Assembly: GCA_947307015.1 (NCBI GenBank)
Contig: CAMZHV010000011.1
Location: forward strand, 1-63,025
Direction of reading: 5' to 3'
DNA length: 63,025 bases
Source of the DNA: an uncultured Prevotellaceae bacterium
GTDB taxonomy: Bacteria > Bacteroidota > Bacteroidia > Bacteroidales > Bacteroidaceae
Below, piece by piece: positions 1-8,519 of this stretch; position 1 is the first letter of the stretch; each line of letters opens with the position of its first letter. The translations under genes were made by a program, and so were the position numbers. The notes below the pieces were generated by a model that was not told the DNA's origin, ran no database searches, and saw only the letters and a list, made by a program, of their open reading frames with translations.

Positions 1-53
1 CCGGGGACACAAGGATTTTCAGTCCTTTGCTCTACCAACTGAGCTATGACACC
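1..53 (-). tRNA. tRNA-Phe (GAA), partial
   Basis: Read on the minus strand this is the 5' part of a tRNA: acceptor strand ggtgtca at 53-47, D arm, and an anticodon arm aagga-ctgaaaa-tcctt giving anticodon GAA (Phe). The window starts inside the variable/T region, so the T arm and 3' end are missing. Confidence 0.93.
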
Positions 54-78
54 ATGCTCGTCTTTCGATTTGCGGGTG

Positions 79-109
79 CAAAGGTACGTCTTTTTCTTGG
101 TTCCTGCAA
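79..109 (-). promoter_or_regulatory. promoter of tRNA-Phe
   Basis: On the minus strand a TACCTTTG -7 box (79-86) is preceded, with 20 bp between, by TTG (107-109). This fits the Bacteroidetes primary sigma consensus TTG-N19/20-TAnnTTTG and lies just upstream of the tRNA. Confidence 0.75.
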
Positions 110-181
110 CATTTTGTGCAAAAATCTTTCCTGAAAGTGAAAAAAGATGTCATTTCCTTTCTCTATATGCCAAAAACGTTG

Positions 182-189
182 TACCTTTG
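182..189 (+). promoter_or_regulatory. -7 box of tRNA-Pro promoter
   Basis: TACCTTTG 31 bp before the tRNA-Pro gene matches the Bacteroidetes -7 consensus. The -33 element is poor (ttc at the expected place). Confidence 0.6.
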
Positions 190-219
190 CACCCGCAAAA
201 CGTGATATCGTGTTGCATT

Positions 220-292
220 CGGAAAGTAGCGCAGTTGGTAGCGCACTACGTTCGGGACGTAGGGGTCGGGCGTTCGAGTCGCCTCTTTCCGA
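220..292 (+). tRNA. tRNA-Pro (CGG)
   Basis: A full 73-nt cloverleaf. The acceptor stem is cggaaag (220-226) with ctttccg (285-291) and discriminator A292. The anticodon arm is ctacg-ttcggga-cgtag, so the anticodon is CGG, and the T loop is gttcgagtc. CCA is not encoded. Confidence 0.95.
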
Positions 293-332
293 CATGAAGC
301 GGCAGGTGGAAATCTTCACCTGCCGCTTCATG
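293..332 (+). terminator. hairpin after tRNA-Pro
   Basis: A perfect 16-bp inverted repeat (293-308 with 317-332, 8-nt loop) follows the tRNA at once. It has no long T tract but probably ends the tRNA transcript. It lies just beyond the 3' end of the converging DUF3108 gene and may serve both strands. Confidence 0.6.
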
Positions 333-360
333 TTATGGGTGTCTGCTGGAGGACGAAGCC

Positions 361-1170
361 TCACTTGACGATGGATGTCTGTGGATTGCGGAGCGTGCTG
401 TGGCTGCTGAGGAAGGCCTTGGCAGTGCCGAAACGTAGGAACATATCGAGTCGCACGGGCATGTGGTTAAGGTCGTCGGTGATGTAGAACGTTACGATTT
501 CGCGTTCTTTTCCGCTGTTGTACTCTATGAAGGAGAAGACGAGGCAGCGATAGGTGATGCCTGTGGAGTCCATCTTGAAGTTCTTGCGTCCGCGGAAGAT
601 GAGCGTTGCCTCGCGAATCTTGCATCCGTCGGCCATACAGAAGGTGATGTGCTGACCGTCGCGGTATGCCGAGGGGTCAAAGGATCGGGCGCGCAACATC
701 ATGCTCAACATGTCGAAGGCGCAGTCTGTGCCGTCCCATTCGTTGGTCTTCACCTTGCCATCATGTTTGACAAAATGCTGGCTCACATGAGTCTTACCGC
801 CTGGATAGGTGTAGGTGGCCTCATCAATATAGTAGTGCTTGCCTTCGAGGGCACCCTTGCGGTAGTATAGCGGCACGAGATTAGGGGTGATATAGCTTGT
901 GAGCGTGTCGCGCATCATGAAAAACTTGTCGGTGTATTTGCTGCCGCGCGTGATGAGGTTGGCGCAATAGGCGTTCTGGCCTTTGTATGTGGTCGACTTG
1001 ATTTCCAGCGTTGCCGTGCCTGCCTTGATCCAGATGAACTGCCAGTTGAAGAAGAGCTGATAGTCGAGCTTCTCGCCCGGGTAGAAGGCTTTGTTCTCCG
1101 AGGGGCACTGTGCCCATGCTGTGGTAGTCATGGCCGTCAGGAACGTGAGGAATAGCAACAGTTTCTTCAT
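361..1170 (-). CDS. DUF3108 domain-containing exported protein
   Basis: About 269 residues. The start at 1170 is chosen because it opens directly on a signal peptide (MKKLLLFLTF, hydrophobic core, cleavage near AWAQ). An upstream in-frame ATG at 1215 would add 15 polar residues in front of it. The mature part starts 'FYPGEKLDYQLFFNW' and continues with 'IKAGTATLEI', the pattern of DUF3108 periplasmic proteins. Their function is not established. It is the last gene of a minus-strand run below an Ig-like lipoprotein (60-bp gap), so envelope work is likely; that is inference. Confidence 0.85.
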   Translation of the reverse strand: MKKLLLFLTFLTAMTTTAWAQCPSENKAFYPGEKLDYQLFFNWQFIWIKAGTATLEIKSTTYKGQNAYCANLITRGSKYTDKFFMMRDTLTSYITPNLVPLYYRKGALEGKHYYIDEATYTYPGGKTHVSQHFVKHDGKVKTNEWDGTDCAFDMLSMMLRARSFDPSAYRDGQHITFCMADGCKIREATLIFRGRKNFKMDSTGITYRCLVFSFIEYNSGKEREIVTFYITDDLNHMPVRLDMFLRFGTAKAFLSSHSTLRNPQTSIVK

Positions 1171-1230
1171 AAGGCTTGCAGTCGTGGTTTGCCTTTTGGA
1201 CAGCACACAGGTCATAAGGTTTAATGGTGG

Positions 1231-3288
1231 CTACCGTCCGCTGGAGCCGCGCTTGCGTGATTCGCGCTCCATGGCAGCCTCGCGCTCCTTGTTGCGTTTC
1301 CTGATATCCTTGGCCTTGTCAGGCTTCTGCTTGGTAATCTTCGCGGGTTTCTGCTTCATGGCCGGCACGCTGCGTATGTTCCAGTCTTGCTTGATCTCGC
1401 GCTTGGCCTTGACGGGCATCGCCTCCTTGAAGTAGAACACCTCTTCCGGTCGTGTACCGCTGTCATAATCGCCTGTCGTCCAGACGCCGTCGCCGTTGCG
1501 GTCGATGAAGCAGCGCATGTAGTAGTCGCCGGGTTTCAGGTAGTAGAACTCCGCATAGCCGTTAGCCTTGACAGGTTCGGTGCGGACGGGCTTGTCGGAG
1601 GTGTTGAGCAACTGCACGATGACGTTGCTGTCGTTGCCCATGATGCGCACGAAAAGCTCGCCGTAGTCATCCGCCTTACGGGTGCGGAATTCCTGTTTGA
1701 TGGCTTTGTTGGTATGTCTCATGGCTCCCTGCACGCAGCCGCTGTCAATCTCCAAGGTGTACTGCTGTTCCAACTCCCATTCCGCAAAGAGCTGGAACTG
1801 ACGGGGATTGCCTGCTATGGGTACGAAACGGAATGGTGCATCCTCGAAGAGTGAATCCACCTTGACTTTGAAGTGTATCGCCGAGGAGTCGGGTGTCGTC
1901 ACGGGTTCGGAGAAGGTGATAATCGGGTACTGGTTTGGGTCGATGGCTCCGCTGGGCTTGCAATCCATGGTCAGGTAAGTGACGAGGTTGGGATTGGGTT
2001 CGGGCACATAATTCTTGTTCTGTTTCGCCTTCTTCTTCTGCTCCTTCTCCCACTCCTCGTTCTTCTTCTCCAATTCCTGCAACTGCTTAGCACGGCTGGT
2101 CTTCGGCACGATGTATTGCGTGTCGGCCTTCCATACGAGCTGGTGTAGCGTGTCGGTGTCGAGGTATGTGAGAACCAGAGCCAGCGTATCAGCGTATGCC
2201 AAAGTTGTATCTGGAATCCAATAGGTTACGGTGTCGCCTTTGGCAGATGGCTCGACGATGAATCCGCCGTCGCCCTCGAAGTTGATGCCCTCAATGCGGG
2301 GCAGTGAGTCGGAAGGTGCGGTAAAGAATAAGGTGAAGGACTCAGGGAGGTCACGCTGTACTTTCAGCAGGTGACGGTCCTGCCCCTCCTCGAGGAACGA
2401 GCGAAGCACGATGTCATCGGGGTAGAAGTGCGTGTAGTGGACAGGTTGGATGCTGTCGTAGTGCGTGGAGTCGCGCCAGATGGTGTCGAGGCGGATATCG
2501 GGGCCGCAGGACGAGGTGAAGAGCATGGTGTCGAAGGCAATAACCTCGCTTTTTTGGCTGAAGGTGAAATTGCCGTCCATGTCCTGTAGGGCAAAAGCGC
2601 GGTAGCGTCGGTCGCGCGCCACACCTTTGATGACGAAGTGGCCGCTGCCGTTGGTACGGCTGACGCGGTCGAAATGGTGTGTGCGGAAAAGGCTGTCAGG
2701 CACGATACCATCCTCATTCACAGCGTAGAGACCCACGAGGATACCCTTGACGGGTTCCAGATCCTCAGCGTTGAGTACGTAGCCGGAAACCTCCATCGTG
2801 TCGATGTCGGGACCTGTGGAGAAGGAGAAGGTGTAGTTGCCCATCGGGTTGCCTTCGTTGTTGTCCACGATGGCGTCGGAGAAATCGATGGTGTAGGTCG
2901 TGTTGGCCTGCAGCGTGTCGAAGAGGTCGATGCGCACGCTCTTGCCCTCGGCGCGGATGTTGGGCGTCTCGGTCTGTGGCGGTGACACGACGACCTTGTC
3001 GCTGGCATTCTCGATCTTGACGTATTCGTTGAAGAGAATGGCAATCTTGCGCTTGTCTGAGTTCGTGGCCTGATTGCCGGGTGTGCTCGACACGACACGA
3101 GGCGGCGTCTCGTCATACGGTCCACCGTCGGGTGAGCCGATGTTGGCACATGCACTTAAGAAAAGAAAAAATGAAAGGATGAAAAGTGAGAAATAAAAAG
3201 ATGAGGTACGTAGCGACAGCGCTCTTTTCCCTGAGAGTGTGTCCCAGAGATGCTCCATACTTTTTTTAAAGAAATGATCACTTTTCAC
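1231..3288 (-). CDS. Ig-like domain lipoprotein (SbsA Ig-like type)
   Basis: 685 residues. The N-terminus has a very hydrophobic, Phe-rich core followed by a lipobox LSAC with Cys47, so it should be an outer-membrane or periplasmic lipoprotein. The first domain ('PPRVVSSTPGNQATN...ILFNEYVKI', about residues 60-160) is a bacterial Ig-like domain; a second similar block starts near 'GAIDPNQYPIITFSEPV'. The C-terminus is strongly basic (KQKPAKITKQ and similar). An ATG at residue 11 (3258) would give a more usual signal peptide and is an alternative start. It ends 60 bp before the DUF3108 gene and starts 4 bp after the GH3-family stop, so it is probably in the same operon. Its exact function is unknown. 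Confidence 0.85.
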   Translation of the reverse strand: MKSDHFFKKSMEHLWDTLSGKRALSLRTSSFYFSLFILSFFLFLSACANIGSPDGGPYDETPPRVVSSTPGNQATNSDKRKIAILFNEYVKIENASDKVVVSPPQTETPNIRAEGKSVRIDLFDTLQANTTYTIDFSDAIVDNNEGNPMGNYTFSFSTGPDIDTMEVSGYVLNAEDLEPVKGILVGLYAVNEDGIVPDSLFRTHHFDRVSRTNGSGHFVIKGVARDRRYRAFALQDMDGNFTFSQKSEVIAFDTMLFTSSCGPDIRLDTIWRDSTHYDSIQPVHYTHFYPDDIVLRSFLEEGQDRHLLKVQRDLPESFTLFFTAPSDSLPRIEGINFEGDGGFIVEPSAKGDTVTYWIPDTTLAYADTLALVLTYLDTDTLHQLVWKADTQYIVPKTSRAKQLQELEKKNEEWEKEQKKKAKQNKNYVPEPNPNLVTYLTMDCKPSGAIDPNQYPIITFSEPVTTPDSSAIHFKVKVDSLFEDAPFRFVPIAGNPRQFQLFAEWELEQQYTLEIDSGCVQGAMRHTNKAIKQEFRTRKADDYGELFVRIMGNDSNVIVQLLNTSDKPVRTEPVKANGYAEFYYLKPGDYYMRCFIDRNGDGVWTTGDYDSGTRPEEVFYFKEAMPVKAKREIKQDWNIRSVPAMKQKPAKITKQKPDKAKDIRKRNKEREAAMERESRKRGSSGR

Positions 3289-3292
3289 TTTT

Positions 3293-4801
3293 TCATTTGT
3301 TAATGGCCAGCATCTGTTCCATGATCTGGCGGTCGTTGCTCAAACGTGGCACCTTATGCTGTCCGCCCAATTTGCCATGCTGTCGTAGCCAGTCATTGAA
3401 AAGACCGGGGCGGGCGGTGACGATTTCTAAGCGCTGTAGAGTGATGTCCTTGAAGCGTTTGGCCTCGTAGTCGGAGTTGATGGTCTGCAAGGCTTGGTCA
3501 AGCTCTTGGGCGAAAATGTCCATGTCGGCAGGCAGTCGCGAGAATTCGATGAGCCACTGATGGCGGCACTTGCCGGCCTCATTCATGAAGACCGGTGCGG
3601 CCGTATACTCCAACACCTCAGCACCAGTGGCGGTACAGGCTCTTTCCAGTCCTTTCTCAGCGTTGTCCACAATCAGCTCCTCGCCGAAGGCGTTGATAAA
3701 GGACTTGGTACGTCCAGTGATGACAAACTTGTACGGCGCTGTCTGCGTGAAGCGGATCGTGTCGCCGATGAGGTAACGCCAGAGGCCGCTGGACGTGGTG
3801 ATTACCATGGCGTAGTTCTTGCCTGCTTGCACCTCCCAAAGCGGGATAGCGTGTGGCGTGGTACTGTTTACCTCGTCCATGGGTATGAACTCGAAGAAGA
3901 TGCCGTAGTCTATCATTAGGAGCAGCGCGGCATCGTCGGGATTGCTCTGTATGCCGAAGAAACCCTCGCTGGCGTTGTACGTCTCCTTATACGACATTCT
4001 GTTGCCGGGGATGAGCCGGTGGTACTGCTCGCGGTAGGGCGTGAAGGCCACGCCGCCGTGGAAGAACACTTCCAGATTGGGCCAGACATCGGTGAGATGC
4101 TCCTTGCCAGACAACTCCATGACCCGTGTGAGCACAGACAGCATCCATGAAGGTACACCGCTGAGATTCGTTACGTTACGATGCAGGGCTTCGCGTGCAA
4201 TGCGGTCGCGTTTCTGCTCGAAATCCTGTAGCAGGGCGGTCTTCTTGCTGGGTATGCGGAAATAGTTGATAAGCGGGTTGATGTTCTCGATGAGGATGGC
4301 GCTCAGGTCGCCCACCAAGGAGTGAGGCAGGTTGTAGTTCGGGGCATGAGAGCCACCGAGGATGAGGGCGCGTCCGTCAAGTATACGGCTGTTGGGATGG
4401 TTGTGGAGGTAGAGTGCCACAGAATCGAAACCGCCGGCATAGTGTGTGTCCTTCAGCGCCTGTGGCGACACGGGGATAAACTTGCTCTTGTCGCTCGTCG
4501 TGCCGCTGGACTTTGCATACCATCGTATCCGCCCCGGCCAAAGGATGTCCTTGCCGCCGTGGCGCATACGGTCGATGTCTGCCTTCAGGTCATCGTAAGA
4601 TGTCACGGGACATGCTTGGGCAAACTGGTCATACGTCCAGATCTCAGCGAAGTGGTGCCGCTGCCCCCATTCCGTGTCGCGTGCAGCCAACAACAACTGC
4701 TGAAGCACCTTCCTCTGAAGGGTTTCAGCGTGTTGCGCGTAGTCTTCGATGACGCGATGGCGGCGCGCGAGTATGGGACGTATCAGCGTAGTGATACTCA
4801 T
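3293..4801 (-). CDS. GH3 auxin-responsive promoter family protein (acyl-acid-amido synthetase fold)
   Basis: 502 residues, the usual length for bacterial GH3 proteins. Typical motifs are 'WYAKSSGTTSDKSKFIP' (ATP/AMP-binding loop, about residues 92-108), 'YNASEGFFGIQ' and 'LIGDTIRF'. The family adenylates carboxylic acids and joins them to amino acids or other amines. In plants it acts on auxin and jasmonate; substrates of the Bacteroidetes members are not known. It sits 13 bp after rnc in the acpP-fabF-rnc run, which suggests envelope or lipid metabolism as the setting (inference). Confidence 0.88.
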   Translation of the reverse strand: MSITTLIRPILARRHRVIEDYAQHAETLQRKVLQQLLLAARDTEWGQRHHFAEIWTYDQFAQACPVTSYDDLKADIDRMRHGGKDILWPGRIRWYAKSSGTTSDKSKFIPVSPQALKDTHYAGGFDSVALYLHNHPNSRILDGRALILGGSHAPNYNLPHSLVGDLSAILIENINPLINYFRIPSKKTALLQDFEQKRDRIAREALHRNVTNLSGVPSWMLSVLTRVMELSGKEHLTDVWPNLEVFFHGGVAFTPYREQYHRLIPGNRMSYKETYNASEGFFGIQSNPDDAALLLMIDYGIFFEFIPMDEVNSTTPHAIPLWEVQAGKNYAMVITTSSGLWRYLIGDTIRFTQTAPYKFVITGRTKSFINAFGEELIVDNAEKGLERACTATGAEVLEYTAAPVFMNEAGKCRHQWLIEFSRLPADMDIFAQELDQALQTINSDYEAKRFKDITLQRLEIVTARPGLFNDWLRQHGKLGGQHKVPRLSNDRQIMEQMLAINK

Positions 4802-4814
4802 GATGTTATCGTGT

Positions 4815-5642
4815 TTATTCCTCCGTATCGGGTACGGTGGAAGTAGGTTCCTCTTCCTGTGCCGTGCGGCGTGACTTGGCTTCGAAGATGGCTTGCACGA
4901 ACTGGCGGTCGGTTTTCAGCGTCCGCAACGTTTCCTTGGCAGCCATCTGATGGCTTTCCTTCTTGGAGTAGCCCTTGCCTATCTCCCCGTCGAGCCCTTC
5001 GAGTATCACGCGTGTCACGAAGGTTGGCGAGGAGTGGCGGTCGTTGGTCTCTTCCACCACACGGAACTCCACATGTACGCGGTTCTTCTGTGCCCACTCA
5101 ATGATTTTCGACTTGAAATTCACCTCCTTGGCAGCCAGCGAGTCGAGGTTCACAAACCGTCCGATGATGCGGTTGCGGATAAAGAACATGCAGGCATCGT
5201 AACCGCGGTCGAGGTAGATGGCACCCATCAGCGCCTCGAAAGCGTTGCCGCCCATATAGCTGTTGTGCGAATTGGAGTGACTGTTGCTATGTATGAGCTG
5301 TTCCAATCCGATGTCGCGAGCCAGACGGTTGAGCGTGTCGCGCTGCACGATCTTGCTGCGCGTGTTGGTCAGGAAGCCTTCGTGACGGTCGGAGAAATGG
5401 TGATATACGATATCGCTGACGATGGACTCCAATACGGCATCTCCCAGATATTCAAGCCTCTCGTTGTGCTCGCCAGCACTCCGCTTGCCGTGCTTGGCAG
5501 TGGACTTGTGTTGTAGGGCCAGTTTGTAGTAGCCGGTGTGGTGAGGATAAAAGCCCAGGATGTAATAGATAGACGCGCAAAGCTCCCTGTCCTTGCGGAA
5601 GGGGAGCTTGATACGGTCTATTAAGTTGTTGCGTACGAACAC
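4815..5642 (-). CDS. rnc: ribonuclease III
   Basis: 275 residues. The family signature NERLEYLGDA is at about 60-69, with the second acidic cluster 'GNAFEALMGAIYLDRG' (132-147) supplying the other metal ligands. A C-terminal double-stranded RNA-binding domain (about 174-243) ends 'KKESHQMAAKETLRTL'. It cuts double-stranded RNA during rRNA processing and RNA turnover. The tail (SRRTAQEEEP...) is disordered. It lies 6 bp after fabF; acpP-fabF-rnc is a conserved order in Bacteroidetes. A histidine/asparagine/serine-rich stretch (SNSHSNSHNS, about 119-128) is unusual but in frame. Confidence 0.96.
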   Translation of the reverse strand: MFVRNNLIDRIKLPFRKDRELCASIYYILGFYPHHTGYYKLALQHKSTAKHGKRSAGEHNERLEYLGDAVLESIVSDIVYHHFSDRHEGFLTNTRSKIVQRDTLNRLARDIGLEQLIHSNSHSNSHNSYMGGNAFEALMGAIYLDRGYDACMFFIRNRIIGRFVNLDSLAAKEVNFKSKIIEWAQKNRVHVEFRVVEETNDRHSSPTFVTRVILEGLDGEIGKGYSKKESHQMAAKETLRTLKTDRQFVQAIFEAKSRRTAQEEEPTSTVPDTEE

Positions 5643-5648
5643 GGGAAC

Positions 5649-6917
5649 TTATCCTTCATATTTCCTGAAGATCACGCAGGCGTTGTGTCCTCCGAAGCCG
5701 AACGTGTTGCTTAGTGCGGCGCGGATTGTACGTTGCTGAGCAACGTTGAACGTGAAGTTCAGGTTGTAGTCGATCTCTTCGTCCTTGTCGTCCTCCTCGT
5801 GGTTGATGGTGGGCGGAACGATGTCGTTCTGCACGGCCAGGACGCTGGCCATGGCCTCGACGGCACCGGCAGCACCAAGGAGGTGACCCGTCATCGACTT
5901 GGTGGATGAGATATTGAGCTTGTAGGCGTGTTCACCGAAGAGCTCCTTGATGGCCTTGGCTTCGGAGATGTCGCCGACGTGCGTCGATGTGCCGTGAACA
6001 TTAATATAATCGATGTCCTCGGGCTTCATGCCAGCATCTTCCAGAGCGTTCTGCATCACCAGTTTAGCACCCAGACCTTCGGGATGGGAGGCCGTGATGT
6101 GATAGGCGTCGGCACTCATGCCTTCACCCACCATTTCGGCATAGATCTTTGCACCACGGGCTTTGGCGTGCTCTAACTCCTCGAGAACGAGGCAGCCGGC
6201 ACCTTCGCCCATGACGAAACCGTCGCGGCTGGCGCTGAAAGGACGGCTGGCACGCTGAGGATCATCGTTGCGGGTGGAGATGGCCTTCATGGCGTTGAAG
6301 CCGCCCACGCCGCCGGCGGTGATGGCAGCCTCGGCACCACCGCCAAGGATCATGTCGGCCTTGCCCAGACGAATGAGGTTGAAGGCATCGGCCAGGGCGT
6401 GCGTGCTGGAGGCACAGGCAGATGTCGTCGTATAGTTGGGGCCATGGAAGCCATAGATGATGCTGATATGTCCGGAAGCGATGTCGGAGATCATCTTGGG
6501 GATGAAGAACGGACCGAACTTAGGACCTATCTCGGCACCCGTACGGCCGTAAGCCCCAATTTCATCCTCGAAGGTGTTGATGCCGCCGATACCGACGCCG
6601 AAGACGACGCCTACGCGGTTCTTGTCGACAGCTTCCAGATCTACAGCGCAGTCCTCAACGGCCATCTTGGCTGCAGCGACGGCATACTGACAGTAGAGGT
6701 CCATCTTGCGGGCCTCCTTGCGGTCTATGCCGAAGTTTTCGGGATTGAAGTTCTTCACTTCGCAGGCAAACTGCGACTTGAATTTTGAGGTGTCAAAATG
6801 GGTAATGGGTGCAGCGCCGCTCACTCCCGCCACCAGGTTCTTCCACGTCTCTTCGGCGCTGTTGCCTAATGGTGTGACGGCACCGAGACCGGTTACCACA
6901 ACTCTTTTTAATTCCAT
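5649..6917 (-). CDS. fabF: beta-ketoacyl-ACP synthase II
   Basis: 422 residues, full length. The catalytic triad is visible: Cys168 in 'TTSACASS', His308 in 'NVHGTSTH' and His345 in 'SMTGHLLG'. It condenses malonyl-ACP with a growing acyl chain in fatty acid synthesis. The carrier protein gene acpP lies 111 bp upstream on the same strand and rnc follows after 6 bp. The start ATG (6917) gives the normal 'MELKRVVVTGLG' N-terminus. Confidence 0.97.
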   Translation of the reverse strand: MELKRVVVTGLGAVTPLGNSAEETWKNLVAGVSGAAPITHFDTSKFKSQFACEVKNFNPENFGIDRKEARKMDLYCQYAVAAAKMAVEDCAVDLEAVDKNRVGVVFGVGIGGINTFEDEIGAYGRTGAEIGPKFGPFFIPKMISDIASGHISIIYGFHGPNYTTTSACASSTHALADAFNLIRLGKADMILGGGAEAAITAGGVGGFNAMKAISTRNDDPQRASRPFSASRDGFVMGEGAGCLVLEELEHAKARGAKIYAEMVGEGMSADAYHITASHPEGLGAKLVMQNALEDAGMKPEDIDYINVHGTSTHVGDISEAKAIKELFGEHAYKLNISSTKSMTGHLLGAAGAVEAMASVLAVQNDIVPPTINHEEDDKDEEIDYNLNFTFNVAQQRTIRAALSNTFGFGGHNACVIFRKYEG

Positions 6918-6938
6918 AAATGATATAAAATGGTTGAC

Positions 6939-7014
6939 GAGCTGACGAGTTATCGAGTGGCAAGCTTGTTAAAGAAATACTTGTCAACTTGTTAACTCGT
7001 TAACTCGTCAGCTC
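6939..7014. repeat. AACTCGT-type intergenic inverted repeat
   Basis: Between acpP and fabF, a perfect 14-bp inverted repeat (6939-6952 with 7001-7014) encloses repeated 'aacttgttaactcgttaactcg' fragments. It would form a long hairpin in the acpP-fabF transcript. It may separate acpP and fabF mRNA levels by processing or partial termination (inference). Confidence 0.65.
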
Positions 7015-7028
7015 AGTCGAAAAGGGGA

Positions 7029-7262
7029 TTACTGATGTGCTTCAATGTAAGCGATAGCGTCGCCGACGGTGGAGATCTTCTCAGCCTCGTCATCGGGAAT
7101 GGAGACACCGAACTCTTTCTCGAACTCCATGATCAGTTCTACGGTATCCAGAGAATCTGCACCGAGGTCACCGGTGAAACTCTTTTCTGCACTCACTTCA
7201 TTAGCATCAACGCCAAGCTTGTCGACGATGATATCCTTTACTTTGCTTTCAATTTCAGACAT
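7029..7262 (-). CDS. acpP: acyl carrier protein
   Basis: 77 residues from the ATG at 7262. Longer in-frame readings from 7400 run through the promoter and do not resemble ACP, so they are rejected. The phosphopantetheine site is Ser37 in '[12 protein letters not shown]'. The protein is very acidic, as usual. It carries acyl chains for FabF, encoded next on the strand. Confidence 0.97.
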   Translation of the reverse strand: MSEIESKVKDIIVDKLGVDANEVSAEKSFTGDLGADSLDTVELIMEFEKEFGVSIPDDEAEKISTVGDAIAYIEAHQ

Positions 7263-7316
7263 AATTGTTGTGTTTAAAATGTTATGTTTAGAATATACCT
7301 TCCATTTTTCGGGGTG

Positions 7317-7347
7317 CAAAGGTCGTACAAAATCTTCACATGTCCAA
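7317..7347 (-). promoter_or_regulatory. promoter of acpP operon
   Basis: On the minus strand GACCTTTG (7317-7324), one base off the TAnnTTTG consensus, is preceded with 20 bp between by TTG (7345-7347). It lies about 55 bp before the acpP start and probably drives acpP-fabF-rnc and perhaps the genes below. Confidence 0.65.
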
Positions 7348-7434
7348 AAAAAGTGGCAAAAAAGTGCACATTTATGCACAAACGCCCCCTCCGTGTGCAA
7401 GATGAAAGCGTTCTGCGTCTTTTGGCTACATTTT

Positions 7435-8472
7435 TTACAAGTGCTCGCGACGCAAGGGATAGCTCCCGCGCAACTGCTCGAAAGCTTCGGGACAAGCCTT
7501 CAGACGCTTGCTGTCGGTGAGCGGGTTGTAGAGCTGCAGCGCCAGCTCCTCGGGTGATGCTGCGAGGACGAAGTCGGCAGGTAGCGCTGGCGGTTGGATG
7601 TCGAAAGTCATCGGACGGCCGAGATGGCGGCAGATGGCTGTGAGGGTCATACGTGTGGCGTTGGCCTTTCCGTCGGCGCTGTAGCCTGCGATATGTGGGG
7701 TGCCTATATATATTTTATTTAATAAGGTGTGGCTGATATTTGGCTCATGCTCCCAAGTGTCGAGCACCACGTCGCGAACCGTGCCCGCATCGATGGCGGC
7801 TTCCAAAGCTTCTTCGTCAATGAGCCCTCCGCGTCCAGCATTGATGACGACAGGATGGCGCCTCATCTGCCCAATGAATTGTGCATCAATGAGGTGATAA
7901 GTGGCATAAGGAGCCTCTGTCGTGAGGGGCGTGTGCAAGGTGATGATGTCTGCCTCGCGCACCAGCGTGGTGAGGTCTGTCCAGGGCATACCGTCGGGCA
8001 ACTGTTCGCCAGCCGCTTCGCGGGGTGGGTCATTGGCCAGGATGCGTGCGATTCCTAATCGCCGTGCGGCCTCCATGACCGCTGTCCCCACATGGCCCAC
8101 GCCCACGATGCCCAAAGTCGACGTTTGGAGGTCTAAGCCGCGGTCGCGTTGCAGGAGCAGGAGGCTGTTGGCAACATATTGTGCCACGCTCGTTGCATTG
8201 CAGCCCGGACAGTTCGTCCAGCTGATGTCTGCCGACGCTAAGTATGCTGTGTCAATGTGGTCGTAGCCAATGGTGGCTGTCACCACAAGCTGCACGCGGC
8301 TGCCCTCCAAGAGGTGGCGGTCGCATCGCGTGCGTGTTCTCACCACAAGGATGTCAGCATCACGGACGTCGGCAGCACCGATCTTGCTGCCCGCCTTCAC
8401 CACCACCTCGTCTGCTATCTCTTGCAGCGCTTCTTGGATGTATGGAATCTTATCGTCTACAACAACCTTCAT
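7435..8472 (-). CDS. pdxB: 4-phosphoerythronate dehydrogenase
   Basis: 345 residues. The N-terminus '[16 protein letters not shown]' is typical of PdxB. The NAD-binding motif GVGHVG is at 124-129, and the D-2-hydroxyacid dehydrogenase signatures '[13 protein letters not shown]', 'DTWEHEPNI' and 'TPHIAGYS' follow. It oxidises 4-phosphoerythronate in the DXP-dependent route to pyridoxal phosphate. It lies 47 bp after murF on the same strand. Confidence 0.94.
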   Translation of the reverse strand: MKVVVDDKIPYIQEALQEIADEVVVKAGSKIGAADVRDADILVVRTRTRCDRHLLEGSRVQLVVTATIGYDHIDTAYLASADISWTNCPGCNATSVAQYVANSLLLLQRDRGLDLQTSTLGIVGVGHVGTAVMEAARRLGIARILANDPPREAAGEQLPDGMPWTDLTTLVREADIITLHTPLTTEAPYATYHLIDAQFIGQMRRHPVVINAGRGGLIDEEALEAAIDAGTVRDVVLDTWEHEPNISHTLLNKIYIGTPHIAGYSADGKANATRMTLTAICRHLGRPMTFDIQPPALPADFVLAASPEELALQLYNPLTDSKRLKACPEAFEQLRGSYPLRREHL

Positions 8473-8519
8473 CTTTTCATAGAATCAGAAGAATATGAGG
8501 GATATACATCATATCGTGG

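Noticed and set aside
46..368. Short frames overlapping tRNA-Pro and its hairpin
   Set aside because: They read through the tRNA cloverleaf and promoter; not genes.
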